DNA from: Fidelibacterota bacterium
GTDB lineage: Bacteria; Pseudomonadota; Alphaproteobacteria; Rhodospirillales; Rhodospirillaceae
Length of the DNA stretch: 14,201 nucleotides
Reading direction: 5' to 3'
Assembly: GCA_947473445.1 (NCBI GenBank)
Contig: CANJEU010000017.1
Coordinates: forward strand, 1 to 14,201
In this document: positions 6,375 to 12,520 of the stretch, one piece after another
Position numbering within the stretch: the stretch's first letter is position 1
Layout of the letters: the number at the start of each line of letters is the position of its first letter
The notes under the pieces: model-generated
The model's input: the letters and a program-made list of their open reading frames with translations, nothing else
What the model was told of the DNA's origin: nothing
Database searches by the model: none
Program-made: the position numbers and the translations under genes

Positions 6375-9170
6375 TTATTGGATGTCCCAAACGACGGCGT
6401 AACCGCCCTTGGCCAGCGTGAGCTGGGGCAGTTCGAGTCTGATGTCGAACGCCGCCGATGCGCCCGGATCGAGCAGGCCCGCGGGCGCGGGCGCGGTCTC
6501 GGACTGGATGACTTCTTTTTTCTCGTTATAGAGATCGAGGCGAATGCCCGGCACCGTGCGCGGGATGTCGCCGATATTGGCGACGTAACCCTGCACGACC
6601 AGCGTTTCGATGCCGTTGATGCGCTGCAGGCGCTTGGAAGATTCGGCAATGCTGAGCCCATCGCCGGGACGCGGCGCTTCGACGCCGACCTTGTCGTAGA
6701 GGCTTTGGAAGCGCGGCATCATCTTGGAAATCTCGGCGCGGCCGAACCACAAGACGGCGACGATCGACGCGACGATCCCGGCCATCATTGCGGCCGTGGT
6801 GTAAGCCGGATTGAGCGGCTTGCTGATTTTCACCGGCTTTGCGGTCTTACCGCCCCCAGCGCGCGAGGCAACTTGGGCGAACCCGTCATCATCCTTGGCG
6901 TCGTCTTCGCCGGCCTCTTCGTCTTCGTCGGCGGCGGAGCCGAAATTAGGCCTGTCCGCATCCGGATCGACGAGGTCTTCTTCATCGTCCGCACCGGGCG
7001 CGGCGGCCGCCGCTCCGGCCTTTTTGCCGCCCGGGCCGCCCGAGGCGCCCGCCTCGTCTTTCTTGGCGGCGTCGGATTTAAGTTCGCCCGCGGCTTTCGG
7101 ACCGCGCGTTTCCCCCGCGACCAGTTCAGCCTCGGCTTTCTTGCCGCCCGGACCAGCGCCGGGTCCACCGCTCGAACCATCGGCGCTCGCGTCCTTCGAA
7201 ACTTGACCCGGTCCGCCGGTCGTACCGGCCGCACCTGCTGGGGCCGCACCGGGCGCACCGCTTGAACCGCCCTCGGTCATCGATTGACCTGGGGCACCGC
7301 CCGCCGTACCGGGAGCCCCAGAGGCCCCCACGGCGCCGCCCGCGGCGGGCGCTTCGAGCATCGACTGGCCCGGCGCGCCGCCACCCTGGGCGCCCTCGCG
7401 CATGGACTGGCCGGGCGCGCCGCCGCCTTGGGCGCCCTCGCGCATGGACTGGCCGGCCACACCCGACTGCTGCGTTCCATCAAGCATGGAGCGTGAACCT
7501 TGGCCGGGGGCAACGATTTCATTGGAAATTTGGGAGATCGCCGCACCGCCGGGCCCGGCCGGCAGGCCCTGATCCCGCATCGACTGCCCAGGCGCGCCGG
7601 GGGCGCCCTGCTCGGGTTTCATCCAGGAAACGGCTTGCTCGCCGGGTCCCGCATGCATGCCGGAATCGCGTAAAGATTGAGCCGGCGCGCCAGGCCCGCC
7701 TTGGGCGCCTGCGTCGCGCATCGACTGGCCCGGTGCGCCCGGAGCGCCCTGCATTCCGCCGTCACGCATCGATTGACCGGGCGCGCCGGGGGCGCCGGCC
7801 TGCGGCATCCACGAAACGGCGTCTTGGCCAGGGCCGGCGGCGGCGCTGGCCTGTCCGCGCATAGACTGGCCCGCCAATGCTGCGGCCTGAACTTGTGCCC
7901 GTGAGGACCCCGGTTGTCCGAGGGCACCGGCTTGAACATTCGATTGGCGCGCGCCGGGAGCCCCAAGCATGCTGGCGCCGGGAGCGCCCATAGCACCGGG
8001 GGCACCCATCGCGCCGGGTGCGCCGGGAGCACCCATCGCGCCAGCCCCACGGGGCGGAGGTCCGCCCGGTCCGCCGACCGCGCCCGCCTGACCGGGGGCG
8101 CCGCCGGGCATACCGCCCGCGGGAGGAGTCATCCAAGATACTGAGCCCTGTCCGGGGGCGTCCGCAGCGCCGGCCTGTCCGCGCATGGATTGGCCCGATA
8201 GCGCTGCCGCCATGGGACCCCCTTGAGCCCCAGGAGCCCCAGGAGCGCCCGCTTGGCCGCGCATCGACTGGCCCGATAGCGCTGCCGCCATTGGACCGCC
8301 TTGAGCACCAGGAGCACCTGCCTGGCCGCGCATAGATTGGCCCGACAGCGCTGCCGCCATTGGACCGCCTTGAGCACCAGGAGCACCGGGAGCGCCGGGA
8401 GCGCCGAGGGGCGCCATTTGGGGACCGCCGGGCTGTTGGCCGGCCGGAGGCGTTTTCCAGGATACGGCCGATTGGCCGGGCGCATTAGGGACCGGCGCGT
8501 TTCCGCGCCCGGATTGACCAGGAAGCACCGAGACCGCTTGCGGACCGGGGCCGCCCGGGGCGCCGGCTTGACCCGGCGGTCCATTCGCGCCGCGGGTTGT
8601 GCCGGCAAACCAGGACTGAGCCGTAGACGGCGCAGCGCCCGCTTGGGCGGCCGCGCCTTGGCCTGGGGGCGGTACGGGACGAGACTGTGCCTGATTGCGG
8701 CGCGACATCATCGACACCGCGCCCGGCGGCACCGGCGGCGCGCCGACGGGCGGTGCGCCTTGTGGCTGACGGATCGCGGCGGCCTGAACATTTTTTCCGC
8801 CTTCGCGCGGGGCGCCGATGGCGGCGGCCTGCACCTGGCGCCGTGTATCGGCCATGCCGAGTGCGCCGGCTTGTACGCGCGCCCCGGGGGGCTGCGGAAC
8901 AGGAGGAACGCGCTGGATGCCGCCGGCTGCTGCGCGCTGCTGTGCCTGCGCGCGCACCGGCTGTTGGGCGACTTGCTGCGCGGCGGCAGGCGCCTGCGCG
9001 CCTTGGCCGTAGTCCTCGCCCATGACCGAGGCAAGATCGAGCGATTCCACCTGCGCAGCCTGATACCAGGCGTGCTGACAGGTGGCGCACTTCAGCGCAC
9101 GCCCCTTCTTTCCAAGGAGCTCACTGGGCAACTCAAAACTCGATGCGCAACTCGGACAGGTAATCCGCAT
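6375..9170 (-). CDS. ZitP-like zinc-ribbon / DUF3426 membrane protein with giant collagen-like insert
   Basis: The 931-residue protein opens with an MJ0042-type zinc ribbon: MRITCPSC and KCATC place C5, C8, C28 and C31 as ligands, followed by HAW with W35. Residues about 55-700 are Gly/Pro/Ala/Gln-rich, with collagen-like GAPGAPGAQ runs and repeated short motifs. Next come an acidic stretch (about 727-762), a Lys-rich stretch (775-784), one membrane span (about 789-809) and a C-terminal DUF3426 domain (about 831-931). Positive charges before the span put the N-terminus in the cytoplasm and DUF3426 in the periplasm. Zinc ribbon + linker + span + DUF3426 is the layout I recall for Caulobacter ZitP, whose zinc finger binds the polar organiser PopZ and which affects pilus assembly and polarity. 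Usual homologues have a much shorter linker. The start is secure because MRITCPSC is the family N-terminus, although no clear SD precedes it. Confidence 0.85.
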   Translation of the reverse strand: MRITCPSCASSFELPSELLGKKGRALKCATCQHAWYQAAQVESLDLASVMGEDYGQGAQAPAAAQQVAQQPVRAQAQQRAAAGGIQRVPPVPQPPGARVQAGALGMADTRRQVQAAAIGAPREGGKNVQAAAIRQPQGAPPVGAPPVPPGAVSMMSRRNQAQSRPVPPPGQGAAAQAGAAPSTAQSWFAGTTRGANGPPGQAGAPGGPGPQAVSVLPGQSGRGNAPVPNAPGQSAVSWKTPPAGQQPGGPQMAPLGAPGAPGAPGAQGGPMAAALSGQSMRGQAGAPGAQGGPMAAALSGQSMRGQAGAPGAPGAQGGPMAAALSGQSMRGQAGAADAPGQGSVSWMTPPAGGMPGGAPGQAGAVGGPGGPPPRGAGAMGAPGAPGAMGAPGAMGAPGASMLGAPGARQSNVQAGALGQPGSSRAQVQAAALAGQSMRGQASAAAGPGQDAVSWMPQAGAPGAPGQSMRDGGMQGAPGAPGQSMRDAGAQGGPGAPAQSLRDSGMHAGPGEQAVSWMKPEQGAPGAPGQSMRDQGLPAGPGGAAISQISNEIVAPGQGSRSMLDGTQQSGVAGQSMREGAQGGGAPGQSMREGAQGGGAPGQSMLEAPAAGGAVGASGAPGTAGGAPGQSMTEGGSSGAPGAAPAGAAGTTGGPGQVSKDASADGSSGGPGAGPGGKKAEAELVAGETRGPKAAGELKSDAAKKDEAGASGGPGGKKAGAAAAAPGADDEEDLVDPDADRPNFGSAADEDEEAGEDDAKDDDGFAQVASRAGGGKTAKPVKISKPLNPAYTTAAMMAGIVASIVAVLWFGRAEISKMMPRFQSLYDKVGVEAPRPGDGLSIAESSKRLQRINGIETLVVQGYVANIGDIPRTVPGIRLDLYNEKKEVIQSETAPAPAGLLDPGASAAFDIRLELPQLTLAKGGYAVVWDIQ
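7371..7457 (-). repeat. Tandem 42-base repeat (APGQSMREGAQGGG units)
   Basis: Two adjacent 42-base units, with the core reappearing at 7391 and 7433, encode a 14-residue unit containing GQSMREGAQGGG in the zitP-like gene (residues about 572-600). The cores match over at least 20 bases, which points to recent duplication or ongoing gene conversion. Confidence 0.85.
8179..8394 (-). repeat. Three tandem 69/78-base repeats encoding GGPMAAALSGQSMRGQA units
   Basis: Units begin at 8179, 8257 and 8326 on the plus strand, so the spacings are 78 and 69 bases (26 and 23 residues). They encode residues about 259-331 of the zitP-like protein. The second and third units differ at about 3 positions over their first 60 bases; the first is a little more diverged. 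The 9-base length difference is one extra GAP triplet, fitting slippage within the Gly-x-y stretch. Confidence 0.88.
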
Positions 9171-9286
9171 TCGTTAACCAGGTACGAACGTCAATCTTCT
9201 ATAGTACAGACGCGCATGTTAATGGGAACTAAACGCCGCGCGAGATCAGTCACCAAGGCCTTAATAGTAGTATTGAATCACTCGGA
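9171..9286. promoter_or_regulatory. Divergent promoter region between the zitP-like gene and ftsE
   Basis: This 116-base AT-richer spacer serves both directions. For the minus strand, TACTAT (complement of 9201-9206) with TTCCCA 16 bases upstream is a fair -35/-10 pair giving a leader of about 24 bases. Two CtrA-like sequences occur: TTAACCA at 9174-9180 (half-site TTAACCAT) and TTAA-N7-TAAAC at 9219-9234, one mismatch from TTAA-N7-TTAAC. A GANTC site (GAATC, 9275-9279) lies just before the ftsE start; CcrM methylates GANTC in many alphaproteobacteria. TAGTAT (9268-9273) could be the ftsE -10, but no good -35 is seen. The ftsE ribosome site is weak. Confidence 0.45.
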
Positions 9287-10003
9287 ATGGCGCTCCTCCG
9301 CAAGAAGTCCGATTTCGTCGGCGACACAGTTCAACTGGAGGACGTTGGGCTGCGCTATGCCGATGGGCCCGAGATCTTCTCCAATGTCTCGATCAGCATC
9401 CCCCAAAGCTCTTTCTATTTCCTGACCGGCCCGTCCGGCGCGGGCAAGACCTCGCTGCTGAGCTTGATGTATCTCGCCAAACGACCGACCGTGGGCCGGC
9501 TCAAACTGTTTGGCGACGACGTTACGGACGCCAAGCGCAATCGCCTGCCTGCCATTCGCCGCCGGCTGGGCGTGGTTTTCCAGGATTTCCGCCTGCTCGA
9601 ACATATGACGGCGTTCGACAACGTCGCGCTTCCGCTGCGGATTGCGCAAGTCGGCGAAGCTACCGTCGAGAAGAACGTGACGGAGCTTCTCAAATGGGTG
9701 GGCCTCGAGGACTCGATGCAGGCCCGGCCCTCGTTTCTGTCGGGCGGGCAGCAGCAACGTATCGCCATCGCCCGCGCCGTCGTGCATCGGCCGAAGCTGA
9801 TTCTCGCCGATGAGCCCACCGGCAACGTCGACGATGCGATCGCAATACGTCTCATGCAGCTGTTCGTCGAACTGCACAAACACGGTACGAGCGTGATACT
9901 TGCCACCCACAACGAACATCTGGTCTCGCGCTTTCCATTCCCCCGTCTTCACCTCAAAGATGGCACCGTCACGGCGATGCCCCCCGCGGCGCAAGCGCCA
10001 TGA
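9287..10003 (+). CDS. ftsE: Cell-division ABC ATPase FtsE
   Basis: FtsE is the cytoplasmic ATPase of the FtsEX complex, which acts at the septum to activate peptidoglycan hydrolases rather than to move a solute. All ABC motifs are present: Walker A GPSGAGKTS (48-56, K54), Q-loop Q99 in VVFQDFRLL, signature LSGGQQQR (151-158), Walker B LILADEPTGNVD with E176, and switch H208 in ATHNE. At 238 residues it is slightly longer than E. coli FtsE because of a few extra residues at both ends. The start at 9287 has only CGGA nearby; no better upstream start is evident. Its TGA overlaps the ftsX ATG by 4 bases (ATGA). The identification rests on the sequence and on ftsX following directly. Confidence 0.94.
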   Translation: MALLRKKSDFVGDTVQLEDVGLRYADGPEIFSNVSISIPQSSFYFLTGPSGAGKTSLLSLMYLAKRPTVGRLKLFGDDVTDAKRNRLPAIRRRLGVVFQDFRLLEHMTAFDNVALPLRIAQVGEATVEKNVTELLKWVGLEDSMQARPSFLSGGQQQRIAIARAVVHRPKLILADEPTGNVDDAIAIRLMQLFVELHKHGTSVILATHNEHLVSRFPFPRLHLKDGTVTAMPPAAQAP

Positions 10004-10887
10004 TCGCGTTTCGCTCCGAGCTTCCGCTCAAAGGCGAGACATCGGCCGGCTTCGTCGTATGGCTGGTGATGGTGCTTGTGTTCATGGCCTCGATCGCCGT
10101 CACCACGAATGCTTATATCGGCGCGCTTCTTGACCATTGGAATCAGAGCGTAACGGGGACGCTGACGATCCAGATTCCGGTGATGCTCGATTCCAAGGAT
10201 CCGACCTCGTCCGCCATGACCGCGCGCGTGCTCGACGTGCTCAATCGGCACCCGGCCGTGGAAACAGCGGCCGCGGTGCCGCGCGAGAAGGTGACCGAGC
10301 TTTTGAAGCCGTGGTTCGGCACGGGCGAGGCGGTTGCCGACCTGCCGCTGCCGGTGCTCGTGGATGTGCGGCTTTCAACAAACGACGCGGCGGCCATCAA
10401 TGCGGTTTCGACATCGGTCCAAACCGCGGCGCCCGGCGCTGTCATCGACGATCATCGGGCATGGCTGAACCGTGTGATTGGATTGGCCGAAGGGCTTGGC
10501 GCGATTGCGCTGACGACGATGGTGCTGGTGACGATCGCTCTCGGATTGACCATTGTGTTCGCGACACGCGCGAGTCTTGCGGAGTTTTCGCAGGTGATCG
10601 ACGTACTGCATATCGTGGGCGCGAAAGACGGCTACGTCGCGGGACAGTTCGCGCGGCGGGCGCTGATTCAAAGCATGCTCGGCGGCATCGCCGGGCTATT
10701 GGCCTACGCGCCCGTCCTTGCCTTCATCGCATGGCTCGCCAGCCGGATCGAACCGGGCATCCTGCCCGAGATCAGCTTTCCCGCGAGCCACTGGATCGTG
10801 CTGGGCGCCCTGCCGATCATCGCTGGATTGATTGCCACAATCACCGCTAATGTGACGGTCCGCCGCGCGTTGAGCCTCAAGGTTTAG
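10000..10887 (+). CDS. ftsX: Cell-division protein FtsX
   Basis: This is the membrane partner of FtsE. The 295 residues show the FtsX topology: one span near the N-terminus (about 17-37), a large periplasmic loop (about 45-165) that in other species binds the hydrolase activator (EnvC or RipC type), then three spans (about 167-188, 225-246, 265-286). The cytoplasmic segment between spans 2 and 3 carries VLHIVGAKDGYVAGQFARR, the conserved coupling stretch that contacts the ATPase. The start overlaps the ftsE stop (ATGA), implying coupled translation and fixed stoichiometry. No EnvC-like hydrolase gene is in the window, so the periplasmic effector must be encoded elsewhere. Confidence 0.92.
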   Translation: MIAFRSELPLKGETSAGFVVWLVMVLVFMASIAVTTNAYIGALLDHWNQSVTGTLTIQIPVMLDSKDPTSSAMTARVLDVLNRHPAVETAAAVPREKVTELLKPWFGTGEAVADLPLPVLVDVRLSTNDAAAINAVSTSVQTAAPGAVIDDHRAWLNRVIGLAEGLGAIALTTMVLVTIALGLTIVFATRASLAEFSQVIDVLHIVGAKDGYVAGQFARRALIQSMLGGIAGLLAYAPVLAFIAWLASRIEPGILPEISFPASHWIVLGALPIIAGLIATITANVTVRRALSLKV

Positions 10888-10939
10888 CGCGGGAGCCTGG
10901 AAATCTGTTTTGACCGTTGAGATGGTGTAGCATCGCGCC

Positions 10940-11563
10940 ATGAAGGGCGTTCTGTGGAAATTCACAGGTGTGGTCGTTGGGCTTCTTGCTGTCGCGTGGA
11001 CGGCAGGACTGTTGTGGTTTGCCTCGACCATCCCCAAAACCGTCGCTGATCAAGCCACCCACACCGATGCCATCGTCGCGCTGACGGGCGGCGCGGAACG
11101 GATCGAAACAGGCATGCAGCTTTTGTCGGCCGGTCTGGCCGAACGCTTGTTCATCTCGGGCGCGGGCGAGCAGGTGCGCACCTCCGACATCCTCGGGCGC
11201 GCGACCCCGGTAAACCCCGAACTTGCCGGCAATATCACCATCGGCAAAGCGGCGGTGGATACACCGGGCAACGCCATCGAGACGGCGCAATGGGTGCGCA
11301 GTCAAAATATGCGCTCGATCCGCCTCGTTACCGCCGCCTATCACATGCGTCGCAGCCTTCTGGAGTTTCACGAAGCCATGCCCGAAGTCGCGATCGTGCC
11401 GCACGCGGTTTTCCCCTCACACGTCAAACAAGACTGGTGGCGCTGGCCGGGCACGGCCAGCCTGATCGCACGCGAGTACACGAAATTTGTGCTGACCTGG
11501 GCGCGCCAGAATATCGACCCGCGCGCGCCGTCGGGTGTTCTGCAGACCGACGCGGCGGCGTAA
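10940..11563 (+). CDS. YdcF/ElyC/SanA-type DUF218 membrane-anchored protein
   Basis: The 207-residue protein has one N-terminal membrane anchor (about 10-28) and a periplasmic DUF218 domain. Family hallmarks are visible: DAIVALTGGAERIETGMQLL (43-62), LFISGAG (70-76), a central VDTPGNAIETAQW (106-118) and LVTAAYHMRRSLLEF (129-143). E. coli relatives ElyC and SanA affect envelope integrity, peptidoglycan and lipid-carrier metabolism; the exact reaction is not settled, so I leave the symbol blank. It lies 52 bases after ftsX and 6 bases before plsC, so it probably belongs to the ftsEX-plsC unit, fitting an envelope role. The ATG has no strong SD; TAGCAT sits 6 bases upstream, but its -35 partner is badly spaced. 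Confidence 0.88.
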   Translation: MKGVLWKFTGVVVGLLAVAWTAGLLWFASTIPKTVADQATHTDAIVALTGGAERIETGMQLLSAGLAERLFISGAGEQVRTSDILGRATPVNPELAGNITIGKAAVDTPGNAIETAQWVRSQNMRSIRLVTAAYHMRRSLLEFHEAMPEVAIVPHAVFPSHVKQDWWRWPGTASLIAREYTKFVLTWARQNIDPRAPSGVLQTDAAA

Positions 11564-11569
11564 CACCAA

Positions 11570-12271
11570 GTGATTCTTCTCAGATCCTGGATCTATTTCT
11601 TCGCGTTCCTGGTGTGGACGGTCGGCGTTGCGATCATCTGCCTGCCGCTGCTGACCTCGCGCCGTGCGACCGTCTTTTCCATCCGCACCTGGGTGCGCGG
11701 GATCAAGACGATGGCGCGCGTGATCTGTGGCATCACCTTCCGCACCGAGGGCCGCGAGAATATCCCGAGCGGCCCCTGCATCGTGGCGGCGCAGCACCAA
11801 GCGTCGTTTGAAACCTACTTGATGTTCCTCGAGTTTCAGAGCCCGGTTTTCGTGCTGAAGCGCGAGCTGATCTTTATTCCCGTCATCGGCTGGTACATGC
11901 AGCGCGCGGGCCTCGTGCATGTGAACCGCGGCGCGGGCGCGAGCGCCATGCGTAAAATGCTGCGCGAAGCGCAGGCCGCCGTCGATACCGGCCATCAGGT
12001 GATTATTTTCCCCGAAGGCACGCGCGCCAAACCCGGCGCCAGCGTTCCTTACAAACCTGGAATCGTGGCGCTTTATACCCATTGCGACGCCCCCCTGATC
12101 CCTATGGCGCTGAACACAGGCCATTTCTGGGGGAAAACCCGCATCCTCAAACGCCCCGGCGAGATCGTGTTCCGCTATCTGCCGGCGATGCCCCGAGACC
12201 TGCCGCGCGACGAAATGCTGGCCGAGCTGCGCCGGCGCATTGACGCGGCGAGCGCCGAACTTCCCACATAA
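11570..12271 (+). CDS. plsC: 1-acyl-sn-glycerol-3-phosphate acyltransferase
   Basis: This membrane enzyme adds the second acyl chain to lysophosphatidic acid, making phosphatidic acid for phospholipid synthesis. The 233 residues include an N-terminal hydrophobic span (about 7-28) and the LPLAT motifs: block I as HQASFE (H76 to E81), block II KRELIFIPVIGWYMQ (98-111), block III FPEGTR (147-152) and block IV PLIPMALNTG (175-184). The acidic residue of block I is Glu where most family members have Asp (H-x4-D). The start is a GTG at 11570, 6 bases after the ydcF-like stop; the next in-frame ATG would remove the membrane segment. It ends the ftsEX operon before a hairpin. Confidence 0.92.
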   Translation: MILLRSWIYFFAFLVWTVGVAIICLPLLTSRRATVFSIRTWVRGIKTMARVICGITFRTEGRENIPSGPCIVAAQHQASFETYLMFLEFQSPVFVLKRELIFIPVIGWYMQRAGLVHVNRGAGASAMRKMLREAQAAVDTGHQVIIFPEGTRAKPGASVPYKPGIVALYTHCDAPLIPMALNTGHFWGKTRILKRPGEIVFRYLPAMPRDLPRDEMLAELRRRIDAASAELPT

Positions 12272-12285
12272 CCGGGAACACACGC

Positions 12286-12331
12286 GGCCCTCGCGGCATT
12301 ATGCCGACAGTTCCAGTCACGAGGGTTTTTT
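12286..12331 (+). terminator. Hairpin with T-tract after plsC, overlapping the next RBS
   Basis: CCCTCG (12288-12293) pairs with CGAGGG (12320-12325), extendable by G-T pairs, and is followed at once by six T (12326-12331). A smaller perfect hairpin, CGGCA-TTA-TGCCG (12294-12306), sits inside the 26-base loop. This looks like an intrinsic terminator for the ftsE-plsC operon, though the large loop makes it less than ideal. The 3' arm GAGGG is also the ribosome binding site of the small gene starting at 12333, so transcripts that pass it would have that site hidden. Confidence 0.5.
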
Positions 12332-12332
12332 C

Positions 12333-12518
12333 ATGTTCACGCGTAGAAAGAGCGGATTGCTGTCCAAGGTCGTGCCCATTCTGGCCATCGCCGGTATGGC
12401 GCAATCCTTTATGAGACGCCGCGGCCGTAAGACCGGGACGCTGAGCAAGCTGATCGGCACCGCGGGCCTTGCCGCCCTTGCCATGCAAAAAGCGTCAAGC
12501 CAGCGCGTCAGCCGCTGA
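12333..12518 (+). CDS. Small basic membrane peptide made of two similar halves
   Basis: The 61-residue product is not one I recognise. The ATG at 12333 has GAGGG (12321-12325) 7 bases upstream, better than the SDs of most neighbours, and I take this start over an upstream in-frame one inside plsC. Residues 6-32 and 33-58 align: KSGLLSKVVPILAIAGMA against KTGTLSKLIGTAGLAALA, with period 27. Each half is a short hydrophobic segment opened by a K-[ST]-G-x-L-S-K motif, and the first ends in a cluster RRRGRK. There is no lipobox or cleavable signal. It could be a two-hairpin or amphipathic membrane peptide. Its end is 2 bases from the stop of the convergent permease gene. Coding status is supported by SD, frame and internal homology, not by known family. 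Confidence 0.65.
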   Translation: MFTRRKSGLLSKVVPILAIAGMAQSFMRRRGRKTGTLSKLIGTAGLAALAMQKASSQRVSR

Positions 12519-12520
12519 TA

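Noticed and set aside
7071..9008. CRISPR-like array, because of regular repeats
   Set aside because: Repeat units have codon periodicity, lie in frame within one gene, and have no unique spacers of constant length or cas genes nearby.
8301..9425. 374-codon plus-strand frame across the zitP-like gene start and into ftsE
   Set aside because: It is antisense to the zinc-ribbon coding sequence and overlaps the ftsE start in another frame; the Arg/Gly/Ala-rich product has no domain.
10910..10933. Promoter for the ydcF-like gene from TTGACC and TAGCAT
   Set aside because: The spacing is only 12 bases, too short for a sigma70 promoter; read-through from ftsX explains expression.
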